Positions 49,244 to 60,890 of a stretch of DNA of 64,000 bases are shown piece after piece. The stretch is from positions 112,062,827 through 112,126,826 of the forward strand of contig OZ021722.1 in the NCBI GenBank assembly GCA_963978545.1. The letters run 5' to 3'. A program made the translations under genes and the position numbers. Each line of letters starts with the position of its first letter. The first letter of the stretch is position 1. The notes under the pieces were generated by a model. That model was not told the DNA's origin and searched no databases. It saw only the letters and a program-made list of their open reading frames with translations. Origin of the DNA: Linyphia triangularis. Lineage: Eukaryota; Arthropoda; Arachnida; Araneae; Linyphiidae.

Positions 49244-51643
49244 AAGTAAATATATTTTAAAGATATAGTCACTAGCAGCTCTGAAAATTAGTTGTTGTGT
49301 TTTTGTTGCACTGCTCGCTACATATGTTTTTTAGAGTGTTGAAAAATATTGAAGGTCAATATCTTTTGAGTCCTACCCTCTTAGTTTGTTCCATTGTTGT
49401 AAACCAAATTGTGTACCAAATTTGAGAACATTTCAGTTATATTAAGAGGTAGTTCAGTGCATATGGACCTATATATTTCTTCCTAAATAAGCTTCTAGGA
49501 TGCTTTGAATCTTTTGAATAAAGGTATCTGGTCGGAACTTGTTAATAATCAAGTCCATAATGTTGTGTTAACCAGCCAAATTACATGGTTTCTTGTGCAT
49601 TATTTTCTCAAGTAAGTGATAGGTACCATTCCTTTGTCCAGTAAAATAATGCCCATCACAACCCAAACTTCTTTTGTCTACAATGAATTTTGATGAAGGC
49701 TATTAGCGTCCTGAAATTAAACTTTTATGGAGATGAAATTGGAGGACCTTGGGACCAAACAATTAGCTTTGTTATTTGAATGAATTAGCCAACCATATAT
49801 ATTTTTTCAAATAGGTACTGAAATCTGGGAGGCTCAGAAGGGTTATAGTAAAGCATTAAAAAAAATTATGTAAATGATCAGGCTGAAAAAGATGTATCAT
49901 TTGTTGAAGAGGAAAATAACACCCAATAAGAATCGACTACGATTCTTATTATACGCGAGAGAAGAACGTTGCCTAAGTCATCCTGACTGTCAAAAATTAA
50001 CTTAAGCAGCCACTGGCACATCTGCTGCTACTTAAGTATCACTGCATTATTATTATTATTATTATTATATTGTTTTATAATTATTTTTATAATGGAAAAA
50101 GTATACAAAAGGAAATGTAATATTTTCCAGAATTTTGTTATTTTATGCTGTAAGAAAATCCAAACACAAAACAATTGGTGTGTTGAGGTACCTCTAAATA
50201 ATAAAAATATGTGCTCAAACTTTAATATAATTCCATCAAGAACCTGATTGCTCTATGGTGGAAATTATGGATAATTTTGCATGTATGATGACTTAATTAC
50301 TTTTGTAAAACTATTTGCAAAATCTTGTTGCAGTGTAATAATTGTAGTATTTGTGGATATTATTTTTAATAGTCTTGTTTGAAGTTCTTATTTTTTCTCA
50401 ATGTTATCAAATGGTGACCATTCTGATATAGTTGCATGCAGAACGTAAATTTTGATAATATCATTTATTTTATAATATAATTGTTTTATAATATAATTGT
50501 TTTAGGATTTTGCTCAATGAACTATTTGGAGTTAGGTTTTGATTGGTAGTCCTACTTGAAACAATGTAAAGAATTTTTGATGAAATAATAATTTAGTAAC
50601 TTAGTCTAATTTCTTATTATTTTTTAATAATATGAGTGCACTGTGTTTGCATTCATCCTAATATGCGTTAAATTTGTGTTTCACCTTTAAATTTGTTAGT
50701 ATTTTTATTTTTTTATTTATAATTTCTTAAAAATTAAAACTTGCAATTTTTTTTTTAAGTCACCCTTTATTGTTTACGTTACTCCTGTATGGTTTTGTAT
50801 TATCCCTATAACTAAGTCCCTAAAACAGAAAATTAGTTTATAAAGTTCATTGTCAATGTTTACAGTTGAAAATAATTACCTTTAGCTGTAATATATCTTT
50901 TAAAAGCCAAAATCTTTGTTATTCTTTTCTATGTATGAATTCTTCTCTATTCCTTAAGTTTACTATGTTTTTCCAGAACTTTCCACCACTTGCAACATGC
51001 CCATCAGCATTCATTTTGGAAGCATTTATAAGATACGACTCAAAAGTGATTGAGCAAGCAACACTGGTGACTACTTCCAAACAATAGATAAGTGCTTATT
51101 TTATTTGCAATTAATAGTGTATCAGACTGCTGTTGTTAAACACATACACTGTACATGTAACACAAACATTTATATGAAACCTTTCAACAACATTATGCTG
51201 TTCCTTTGTGGCGCTAAATGAATAAAGTAACCCAACCATGCCAGGCCCATCAGCCACCAGCTTTACCCTCAGTGCATATCAACACTAACTAAATTGGAGG
51301 AAGTGTTTACCCAGCCAACATAGAGCACCTGTTCTTTTTATGTTTCACTTTGTGGCTACTGGTTGTACCAGCTTTTGTCCCACTTTTGAGAGCAACGGGG
51401 GTGATGTCCTTTAGTAATGACTAGAGGAAACAGCTCCCGTCTCGAATGTTTTGGAAGCTGCAAGGGTGATGGCAACCACGCAGCCTGATTTGTTTAGTGT
51501 AATTACAGGGTCGCATTTGCTGTAATTGTTAAATTTTTCTTTTTCTTTACAAATGTAATTCAATTTTTAGTGAACTAAATAATATTGCTAATGGTGTGAA
51601 AGAAATCTAGATATTTCTTAAGAGAGTAAAGAATTTTAAATTG
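49244..51643. other. AT-rich DNA up to the rDNA junction
   Basis: No gene recognised. A hairpin word AAGAATCGACTACGATTCTT lies near 49929. A (TTA)n tract lies at 50045-50070. 51226-51500 is less AT-rich and contains AATGAATAAAGTAACC; it may be a transposable element tail. No reverse transcriptase was found here that would mark an rDNA-inserted R-type element. Confidence 0.45.
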
Positions 51644-51697
51644 TTCCTATCATTGCGAAGCAGAATTCGCCAAGCGTTGGATTGTTCACCCACAAAT

Positions 51698-51752
<55 letters not shown>

Positions 51753-52195
51753 ATGACGAGTCGTTGCGACAGTAATCCTGCTCAGTACGAGAGGAACCGC
51801 AGGTTCGGACACTTGGTACATGTGCTTGGTCGAGCGACCAGTGGTGCGAAGCTACCATCCGTGGGATTATGACTGAACGCCTCTAAGTCAGAATCCCGTC
51901 TGGTCTCCGCAACGATACCGTCCGCACCTTGCGCGTCGGTGGGCGATTCTAGCCGGGGCGTACATCCGCCCCCGACGGGGCGGACTACCCCGGCGACGGG
52001 GCCTGTCCGATTTGGAGCTCTCCAGGGGACGCCTAGACTGCGCGTCCCCGGCTCCGGATCCGAACCCTCTGGGTGTGATGCGCGGGTGCCAAATCGTCCG
52101 TAGACGACCTAGGTACTGGTCTGGGTGTTGTACGTATTAGAGCAGCCACCATACTGCGATGTATTGAGACTCATCCTCTGACTGGAAGATTTGTT
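51644..52195 (+). rRNA. 28S rRNA, 3' end only
   Basis: Starts abruptly at TTCCTATCATTGCGAAGCAG, which in a normal 28S follows the GATGTCGGCTC segment. It then continues colinearly: GGATTGTTCACCC, GGGTTTAGACCGTCGTGAGA, AGTACGAGAGGAACCGCAGG (the sarcin/ricin loop), GACTGAACGCCTCTAAGTCA, a GC-rich expansion segment (51935-52075), and the end ATTGAGACTC...GATTTGTT. Everything 5' of 51644 in the gene is missing, with unrelated AT-rich DNA in its place. It is therefore a truncated gene at an array edge or an insertion junction. Confidence 0.96.
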
Positions 52196-52230
52196 GGCGA
52201 CGCCAACTTTTTTTTCTTCATTTTTTTTCT

Positions 52231-52395
52231 GGATCAGTTGTTCCGGATTTGTGTTTTTCTAAGTCCCCTTCGGATCAGTTGTGCCGGATTTGTGTTTTTC
52301 TAAGTCCCCTTTGGATCCGTTGTGCCGGATTTGTGTTTTTCTAAGTCGCCTTTGGATCCGTTGTGCCGGATTTGTGTTATTTTTCCAAAGACCTT
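52231..52395 (+). repeat. 41-bp IGS subrepeats, four copies
   Basis: Unit GGATCCGTTGTGCCGGATTT, then GTGTTTTTCTAAGTCCCCTTT. Starts at 52231, 52272, 52313 and 52354; the fourth loses its second half. Further degenerate copies lie near 52520, 52645 and 52705. A related core, GATCCGTTGTGC, returns three times just upstream of the 18S transcribed spacer (60440-60500). Such subrepeats commonly act as spacer promoters, enhancers or terminators for Pol I; the role here is inferred. Confidence 0.9.
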
Positions 52396-52903
52396 CCATT
52401 GTGCTAAACTTTCCCTTTTTTTTTTTTTACGCCAACTTTTCTCTTTTTTTTTTGTCTTTTTTTTCTCTGTTCTTTCCTTTTTCCCTCTTTTCTTTCTTTC
52501 TGGACCCTTTTGAGTCCCCTTTGGATCCGTTGTGCCGGTTTTGTATCCGTTGTGCCAAACTTTCCTATTTTTTCTTCTTTTTTTTACGCCAACTTTTCTA
52601 TTTTTTTTTCTGTTCTTTCTTTTTTCCATCTTCCCTTTCTTTCTGGATCGGTTGTTCCGCATTCGTGTAGTTTTTCTAAGTCTTTGTTCCTTTCACCTTC
52701 ACTGGATCCGTTGTGCTTTGACTTGCTCCGTATCCAGTTAAAATCGTTGCTTTTCAAAGTTACCATGTTTAACTACCGTACTTACTTTTAACTACCGTAA
52801 CATACTTTTAAAAGTACCGTTGCTTACAAAGTTATCCGTTGTACCAGATGGCCAAAATCAATCCGGGCTGCAAAACCACGCACGGAGAGTATTTTAAGCA
52901 TGA

Positions 52904-52942
52904 GCGATAGATAGGGACAGTTGGGAATCTGGTGAATCCATC
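52904..52942 (-). other. Antisense 28S-like segment at the R1/R2 target region
   Basis: AGATAGGGACAGTTGGGAAT, then CTGGTGAATCCAT, is very close to the reverse complement of the 28S region around the R1/R2 retrotransposon target (ATGGATTAACGAGATTCCCA, then CTGTCCCTATCT in sense). One base is inserted and about three differ. The orientation is opposite to the flanking rRNA genes. Confidence 0.45.
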
Positions 52943-53116
52943 TTCCTCTCCTTCATTGACGCGAACGTTGGAAATTGTCTAGTGCGCGTCTTGTCTGTCC
53001 ACTCGCTCCGTCTATCCCTGCTGAGTGCTTTTTTTTTTCTTTTTTTTCTTCCTTTCTTTTTTTCTTCCCTTTTTTTTTTCTTCTTTTTTTTCTACATTAC
53101 ACAGCAATAAAAATCC

Positions 53117-54750
53117 GTATGGTCGGCGAAGAACATAAGGTAAGCTTTCTAATTAAACTAGGTAAATTAAGTAATTATAAGTAAACAATTCAATAAAAAC
53201 CGTAAAAAAAAATGAACTTTAATCGGTCAACCGTGGACTACAACATTAGAAAAAAATCAAAAACGGAATAGAAAACACCACAAATTATAAATACAAGTGC
53301 TGTATAGTTAACGTCTTCAGAAATGGGAGAGACAAAATAAGACAACACAAAATAAGTGACTTAATATTGGAACAGAAAGCATGTACATCTTATCATTTCT
53401 TAGGTCATGCAAGGTACATGATTATGTCCCGAAACAACCAACATCCCTCAACAACATAATTAAAACACGGAAACTTATACGTAACATGCAGACTGACTGA
53501 CAAACAAACTTGAACTTGGAATTAAGTAAAAAAACACAGCATGTAACCCTGTCCATTCTTTTTACACTTAAGTGAAATGCCCCACTTCAAAAACCCGCTA
53601 CGCTACCCCGAATTGTATGGACGGTACCAATTTTCAGCTCAAACGGGGCGATTGATTCGTACATTTTTCATGCACAAAATGAAACTGAATAAAATAGACT
53701 CAAGCGATCGATATTGCATCGTTTAATGTGTACAAACAATTGCCCCGACGTATTTTCTATAAAGTTAGAAATCCCTTTTTTTAGTTGAAAATGTAATTTC
53801 TTAAATTTAATCACTATTCTAGGAATTGAGCATTTGTATTTTTAATTTTTCAAAAATAAACAAATACCTCCAGTACGTTTGTACATGGTTTTTGTTTTTG
53901 ATGCTTTTGTGGAGATTTCTCGGTTGTATTATTTTGAATACATTGTTAGAATAGTTTTTTGTACTACATTTCCAGCAAAGTTGTTTTCCTCGTTCCGTGT
54001 GTCCTGGTGAGTGGGTGTATGTTTCCAAGTTGGAATTTGGAATTGCTGTGATTTACGGATTTTGATTTTTTTTATTATTATTTCCGAGTACCATAGTTTG
54101 TTTGTCAGTCTGTATGTTATGTACCAGGGTTCCCACGGTCATAGAGAGTCATTAAGAGTTCTTTTATTTGGAACTTGTTTTCTATTCCTTAAAAGTCCTT
54201 GAAAATGCTTAGAGGTCCTTAAAAGTCCTTAATTTTTACAGATGTTGTCCAGCTGCAGAATTTATAAAAATACAACTCGGACTTGCTATCCCCGCGTGAC
54301 CACCACGTATCTGCACCGTATCAAAATTTTCCGACGTATTTGCGAATCCACCAACTTTAACTTTTTTGATAGAATATACTTTAATAAAAATTTAAATACA
54401 GATATGATGCTTGAAAATAAAAACATTATTTAGGTCCTTAAAAGTCATTAATTTTCATTCTGTGATTTGAGTGGGAACCCTGTGTACAAGTTTCCGTGTT
54501 TGTACCTTGTTTGACCTAAGAAAAGATTGGATGTACATGCTTTCTGTTCCATTTTTAAGTCGCTTATTTTGTGTCGTCTTATTTTCTCTCTCCCACTTTT
54601 GAAGAAGCGGGTTTTACTATTCCGTTTTTGAATTTTTCTAATGTTGTAGTCTACGGTTGACGCGTGTTTTTTTTAACGATTTGTTAGTGAATTGTTTACT
54701 TCTTAACAGGTTAATTGCAACACCTACCATATGTTCTTCGCCTACCATAC
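53117..54750. mobile_element. Foldback element in the rDNA spacer
   Basis: The left arm 53117-53512 and right arm 54096-54750 are inverted copies. Landmarks: GTATGGTMGGCGAAGAACAT, GTAAACAATTCA, CAACCGTRGACTACAACATT, AAAAACGGAATAG, CAGAAAGCATGTACATC, CACGGAAACTT and CAGACTGACAAACAAACT. The right arm is longer only because a 358-bp MITE (54125-54482) interrupts it. The ~580-bp loop has no recognisable transposase. Confidence 0.82.
54125..54482. mobile_element. CAGGGTTCCCAC-ended MITE, 358 bp, nested
   Basis: Perfect 12-bp inverted ends, CAGGGTTCCCAC and GTGGGAACCCTG, with a 5-bp target duplication TGTAC (54120-54124 and 54483-54487). The left foldback arm gives the empty site: its complement reads ATGTTACGTATAAGTTTC where the right arm reads ATGTTATGTAC, element, TGTACAAGTTTC. 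The interior repeats AAAAGTCCTT / GAAAATGCTTAGAGGTCC. No ORF; mobilised in trans if at all. Confidence 0.85.
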
Positions 54751-54781
54751 AGACGCTGTGTCATTCGTTCGAAAAAATTTT

Positions 54782-55118
54782 CAAATTTCTTTCAAATCAC
54801 TCAATCCATTTAGTTTTATGCTAATTGATGCTGTGTCATTCGTTCGAAAAAACTGTGTCATTAGTTCGAAAAAAACCATCCCACAAGCCCCCACCCATCC
54901 ACCCAGGCAGAGTAATAGTTATGTTTGTACGGGATTTCAATTTTTAGTGGTGACGATTACTAAATGATTTCCCGGTCGTTGAATTTGAACGAACCCTTTG
55001 AAAAATCAATATTTTGCATTACTTAAACTAATATTTTATTGTTGATTTAAAGGCCAGACTGTAGCAAAGCAAATTTCTTTCAAATCACTCAATCCATTTA
55101 GTTTTATGCTAATTGATC
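54782..55118 (+). repeat. 49-bp direct repeat pair in IGS
   Basis: CAAATTTCTTTCAAATCACT...AATTGAT occurs at 54782-54830 and again at 55070-55118. The word GCTGTGTCATTCGTTCGAAA also recurs at about 54757 and 54830. Confidence 0.85.
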
Positions 55119-55135
55119 CCTGCTTATTCAAACTC

Positions 55136-55239
55136 GCCTAACTACGCTCGCTGCGCCATTGCTTTGCAGCGGTCGGGCAACGCAACAGCCTAACTACGCT
55201 CGCAGCGCCATTGCTTTGCAGCGGTCAGGCAACGCAACG
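55136..55239 (+). repeat. 52-bp tandem repeat, two copies
   Basis: GCCTAACTACGCTCGCWGCG, then CCATTGCTTTGCAGCGGTCRGGCAACGCAACR, at 55136-55187 and 55188-55239. GC-rich against an AT-rich background, so probably part of a mobile element end. Confidence 0.9.
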
Positions 55240-56702
55240 GGTTTGTCCCACGACAAATTATGAAATGTAATGCTTGCTGTCAAGCAGTCATTTTTTTTTT
55301 TTTTTCTTTTCCTTTTTTAAAGGACTATAGTAATTGTTAACTAAAATTTCTCCCGATGTGCAGTGCCGCTCGAGAAATATCTTTTTACATGTAAATTTAT
55401 ATTTTAACCACCAGGTGGTGGAGCTTTGTAATTGTTTAAAAGACTTATATTTTAATGCTGGAGGAGACGATAATAAATATTTGGGCTATAATGAATGTCT
55501 CATTTGATAAAAGTTATATGACGAGCGTTGTAATGACTGATGTTTGTATATTTTTCAGGTTTTCCCTGGATGAAGAAGGAAAAACTTCAGCTGTTTCTGT
55601 GAATTTGTGTTTCATCTTGATTTTTCTGCGAAATGAGTAATTTTGTTTTTGGATCGAGGTTATACTACGTAATAAATGCAATAAATTAAATATATATGAA
55701 TACTATAGGCATATACAAATGTAATCTGATTTTGTAAACCAATCAATCAATAATCTTCCATGTAATATGTAGTAAACAATGAATGGGAAAGGATTTTTAA
55801 AGAAAACTGTGATTAATGCAACGATCATTTTTAAAAAAATTAATTTGAATGAATATTTATATACAACTGAAGTAAATTTAGTTTTACGTTAATGCACAAC
55901 AATGGTAATTGTAATTTGAGTTTGAATATCTATCGCTGCCTTTTGTTAATGTTAGCAAAAATGTCCAAACACACATCTGCCATTTCGCTTCTTTCTCCTA
56001 AAACTAACTAGAAAACCAAACACTTGTCCTCACTATTTAAAAGTACTATCTCGTGCAATTGTGTTTAACAAATTGTAAAAGCCGTTTGTTAAATTTCCCG
56101 TGACTAATATCTACCACATTAGAGAAATGTTAGTGCGTTATTAATTCGGAAACAAACGGCTAGTTTCGAAAGATAGTTTGTAGCCAAAGCAGATTAAAAA
56201 CTTGGAAGAGATTTATTTCGATGCATGACTCTTTGCAGATTCTGTTCTTCCTGTTGTAATGCACTCGATACAGTTCTTTACACAACAATGTATCGCAAAC
56301 AGCAGTTAAAAACTAGAACGCTAAAGATTCAATGCTTGATGACTGGCAACAAAGTACAAACTCGATCACCCGCTCTATTGGCCTTCCTTTGTGAATCTTC
56401 CGTAGATAGTAATTAGGAGAATTCTCCACATTGCATTCGAAAAGCCAGAAGTACATGTACCTGGAGTGTACACCGAAAGTGTCGCCAAATTTGGCGATTA
56501 AGATGAGTTACCATTTTGACCGTAATGTTTAATGGCCTTCTTGTACAACACGTACTCAAGCATTCGTAGATGCATTGCGGGAAAGAAATTCTTGAAGTGC
56601 CTCTATGTACATACTTAACTTTTGTTTTTACATAATTAATACTAACAAATATTTAGAAATATAAAGTAAATGCTAATTCATTGTTCTGTTGTACTGCAAG
56701 TC
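55240..56702. other. AT-rich IGS, no gene seen
   Basis: Poly-T at 55292-55305. Nothing else recognised. Confidence 0.5.
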
Positions 56703-56852
56703 CACCTGATGGCTGTGTGGTTAGCGCTCTGGAACATGCCAAAAGTGCCGGGTTTAAATCCCGAAGATTTGGACGTGGATGTTTTTGGTGGTTCGGAATC
56801 CACGTTAAGCTGTAGGTCCCGGTCTGATTATTCAATGAAGATGGCCGCCTGA
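56703..56852 (+). mobile_element. tRNA-derived SINE
   Basis: Contains a Pol III A-box-like GCTGTGTGGTTAGCGCTC (56712-56729) and a B-box-like GGTTTAAATCC (56751-56761), about 25 bp apart. A tRNA-unrelated body (CGTGGATGTTTTTGGTGGTT, AGCTGTAGGTCCCGGTCTGA) follows, ending GAAGATGGCCGCCTGA. The head would not fold into a proper tRNA, which suggests a SINE and not a tRNA gene. Confidence 0.75.
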
Positions 56853-57784
56853 AGTTTTTATTCCATGTATTCATTTGATTTTGTTAATGAATTTTGTAAA
56901 AAAGTACATTTTCGACTTTCAGCATTTATATTTTTAAGTTAGGTTGCATGTGAATATCCATCCTTGACAGAAATGAAAAGAATAAAACCCGCAAGTATCA
57001 AATTAATTCTTATAGTGTATAATTGAAATGGGTAAACATAGGATAATGAATTTGAACTGCTTATATATGCATAAATAAAATGCGTATTGTGTGTTTTGTC
57101 AGTATGCAATAATTGAATAGTGTTGAACGGTCTGTAGTTGTAGTACGAATTGTGTTATTTTCCCGTTTGAAATTGGTATTATAATGAAATGGGATTTTGA
57201 ATTGTCAGGGAAAAAGAATGTATCTCTGATGAATTTATGTTCGTGTCAGTATTTAGTGATACACCACCAAAAGGTGGATTTCCCCTTTTTTTTATTTATT
57301 AATTGATGAAAATGCATATTAAAATCTTGTAATTTTTTTTTTTTTTTATTCTGTAGAATCCTTGTTTAAAATTTTAACTGTTTACTTCGAATTGAAATGA
57401 AACCTGGAAATTTAATTAAAATGCCTGGAAAAGTCTAGGAACCCTGTGAATTGTTATGGGACACCCTCTTATTGTGTTACAAGCGCTTTTGTAATTAAAA
57501 TCAATTGATATTCAGAGGTTTGTGACACATGTGTAGCATTATGTATGAACGTTGCAATGAAAGTTACTGGAATATTTGATTGTTTATACAGTAATTATGC
57601 TTCAAGTAGCCTATGCTGAAGTCGTTTTAGAAATGAACAAAGTAAGGAAAGCTGATACTTTAAATTTGAATGCCATTCTTAATGTCTTGTCATTGAACTA
57701 TGAAATTCAATACCAATCAAATTAGTACTTAATCAAAGGATTATTTTAGGATTGGCCAAACTTGATTTCTTATTAAATTATAAG
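56853..57784. other. AT-rich IGS, no gene seen
   Basis: Contains CCACCAAAAGGTGG near 57266 (short hairpin) and GAACCCTG near 57440, possibly a MITE end without a partner. Confidence 0.45.
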
Positions 57785-58842
57785 TATACTAGGGGGCTCC
57801 GCCCCCTGCTCACTGACGCTCGCCAACCCCCTGGATTGCTATGCAATCCCCTTGGCTAGCTTTGATCGTCTTAAAGAGAAGCAATTAAAATATGCCCTAG
57901 CATAAAGCTATTTCAGCTGCATAATGCCATGAAACTGAACCTTTTATTATTTATTATACTTGCCACGTCATTATTCTGTTGCTGTCGAGACGCGTTAAGC
58001 AGGGACATTGTGGCAACGTAGTAGAAAGTTGTTGGAAAACAACCAAAGTAAGCAGTTGTGTACATATATTTAAAAAAGATCGGTTATTTAATTGAACAAT
58101 TAAAATTTACGGGCTGGTTTTGTACGAAGCGCCAAAATGATTAAAGTTGCTTATCGAAATTTCTTAACGAAGCAATCATATGTTCACTTAATCTTTTTTG
58201 TGATACTTGGAAAATAAAATGAAAGAGTGAAAGGCCAATTATCCAGCATTTAATCAACCGGAATTTTTTGAAAATCAAATTTGGCGAGAAAATTAGCCAT
58301 ATTTCGCCAAAAGTTGTTTTTTAAATTTTCATATGAGATTGTGAATTTGAATGGGTTGAAATTTTATTCGTTATTTTGATAGTTTTTAATTTGTAATAGC
58401 TGAATTTGCACTGATTAAAGATGAGTATAGGTTCAGATTTACTGAACAACGCCTCTCAGCGATTTTTTTTTTAAATTGGCGATTTAGCGCTGAATGCAAC
58501 CCGGCGACCTCCAGAACATGTTCCAGCAGATAACTCTTCCGAAAAGTCTGATTTATCCGGAATTCTAATCTAAAAGAAATGTACATATCTTGGATCTATT
58601 TATTCTTGCAATCATCGTAACTATTAAATCAATACGTTTTAAATAGGCAATAATTTATATCTGTAAATTGTAATAAGAAAAACAAAATATAGCGAATCCA
58701 AGTTGTTGCTGTTGCCAGATGTATTAGTCAAATTTCAAAAGATATATTGTGATTGGCTGGAAATTCGTGCATTTAGAAGATTGGTGATTGAAGTCGTTGT
58801 CATAAGACACAGAAATGAAGCCAAATTATTATATATATAGAA
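57785..58842. mobile_element. Unclassified element with GC-rich hairpin start
   Basis: Begins ACTAGGGGGCTCCGCCCCCT (a perfect GGGGGC/GCCCCC stem), followed by GCTCACTGACGCTCGCC and GGATTGCTATGCAATCCC (another stem). Likely ends at ATTATTATATATATAGAAGG. No ORF of note. Its layout recalls the element at 38891-40559. Confidence 0.5.
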
Positions 58843-60430
58843 GGAATACATTGGAAAAACTACAAATGTTTGTTATTCAGTTACAATAATGATGGGATGT
58901 AATAAAAAAAAGCTTACAATGGAGGGCTGCAGCAACCTCTACATTTTTTTGAAATTGCCCAACAAAACATGGCAGCAAAACTGAATAGGCTACATTTTTG
59001 CGTAAACCCACCAAAACTTCATAAAAAAAATTGCAATGCCTGTACATTTTGAGGAAAACCGAGGTAGTGAGATGTAGCCAATATTATATAGATGAATTTT
59101 GTAACAATTTCGAATGTACCGAAAATTGCATTTCCACCAATCGTGAATGAAATATAAAAGGATTCAAACGCGATGCAAATTTGTAACATGGCGTAACTAT
59201 GTGTGTTGAGTATCATTTGACATTATAAATGAATTGATAAAGTTTTAACAGTCTTAATAAAGCAAATGGCATTGCAATGTATTGAAAGCTACTTAAAATG
59301 GAGATTTAGAATTGTAATTTTCAACAAAAGGAACTTGTCAAACCACAAATGACGGGTCTCCGCAACGCTGTGCCACGCAAGTGCATTTAAACGTTTCTTG
59401 GTTAGTGAACCAGGTACAGTATCATTTCAGTTTCATTAATTTGTAATTTCCATCAAGTTTGTCTTGATACGCTAATTAAATATGTGGTTTCAAATGATAT
59501 GAAGGGTGCAGATGCATTATGAGCACCTTATGCTTATTTCTGATGAATATTGTTGGGATTATATTAATAATAAACCTTCCTAATATTAATATTAAACATT
59601 CAATTTGAATTTTGAAAAGGCAACCAACGGTTATTGTTTTGAAACGGAATGTTGGGAAAGAAAGCGTCGTTATCTCGATCAGGCAATGCATAAGACGCCA
59701 TTGCTGGATAGTTATGAATATTGTGTGCTATACAATAACAGATTCTTAAAAGTAAGCATCGTATCGTTAATTTAATATGAATAGGTTCCTTATTTATGCA
59801 AGATAACGTGAATATAGATATCCAAATTGGAGTGTTTATCCATTTGAAAATCTTCATTGCGGACCAGTGGCCTTAAAGAAAGTTGACAGCGTATGGGCAT
59901 ACTTTTGTCGAGTTTTAAGTAATTAGGTGTAGGTTTGATAAGGAAATTGTTATGCCATATTGTGCAATGGATATCAATAATACTTGAGCACGATTAGCGG
60001 AGTTAATGAAGCGTCGCAAACGTTTTTTATTCGAATTTGATGACATCGACATCGCTGCTTACCTTAACGACGTGGTCATGGTTTACACACTCTTATATCT
60101 CTTTTGCATTTCAAAAGAAATCCTCGCGGATTGTTGCCTTTTGTAGCGCAACTTTTGTACTTTTTGAATATAACTTGCAACAGTTTGGCTTCGTAGGAGG
60201 AACGTGGCAAAAGCGATGCGAGTTGTTGTCAATATCCACTCGTTGTCCGTATGGAGTGCTTGCGTAGAGGCTTGTTTCGTGCTTTTCTTGCGTCTTGCAC
60301 GTTGCACTATTTATGGATCCGATTGAAGAATTTTGAAGCCCGTTTATTCCTCTTCCGATTGGTACTATGTAGAAAGGTGAGAGAAGCGTCGTTTATTTGC
60401 AAGTTCCAAATCAATGCTTCGATGTGTTTC
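58843..60430. other. IGS, no gene seen
   Basis: AT-rich to about 60000, then gradually less so. No repeats or coding signals recognised. Confidence 0.5.
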
Positions 60431-60436
60431 TCCGAT

Positions 60437-60662
60437 CTCGATCCGTTGTGCTTGTTCTGGATCCGTTGTGAAGTATTTCATCTCGATCCGTTGTGCTTTG
60501 ATTGAGATTTGAATTAATTCGAAGTCGAGATTTATTTCTAAGTTTTGATATGTTTCTAAGTGGAAAATTATTTCTAAGTCGAAAAATATTTCAAAGTCGT
60601 AACAAATTTCAAAGTTCAAAAATGAAAATAGTTCTAAGTGGAGAATTATTTCTAAGTGGGAA
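60437..60662 (+). repeat. Promoter-proximal IGS subrepeats
   Basis: Three GATCCGTTGTG cores (60437, 60463, 60485) are followed by a degenerate ladder of about seven TTTCTAAGT or TTTCAAAGT words (60530-60660). Both words also make up the 41-bp repeat beside the 28S end, tying the two ends of the spacer together. Confidence 0.75.
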
Positions 60663-60867
60663 ACGCTTTTGGATTCTATGTCCCGCTGATGCGGCGTAAG
60701 TACGCATGTCGCGTCGAGTGAACCGGCGGCGAAAGACACTTTGTGCGGCATGACGAAATCGCGTCCAGCATGCAAGCAAGATCGCGTGTCGGAAACGACT
60801 GCAGTTCCGACAAAATAGGCCGAAGTGGTGGTAGTTGGTAAAAAATCGGAAAAAGCTGTGGATATGC

Positions 60868-60890
60868 TGCGCCTTATATATGTGGACACC
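60868..60890 (+). promoter_or_regulatory. Candidate Pol I promoter/start
   Basis: CGCCTTATATATGTGGACAC lies where the base composition changes from AT-rich to GC-rich, about 415 bp before the 18S. Arthropod Pol I starts often have a TATATA-plus-G-rich core. Placement is inferred from these two facts only. Confidence 0.4.

Noticed and set aside
50866..51087. 73-codon ORF upstream of the 28S fragment as part of an R-type element
   Set aside because: No reverse transcriptase or endonuclease motif.
52281..52791. F/S-rich and K/R-rich ORFs near the 28S end
   Set aside because: They are translations of T-rich tracts and 41-bp IGS repeats.
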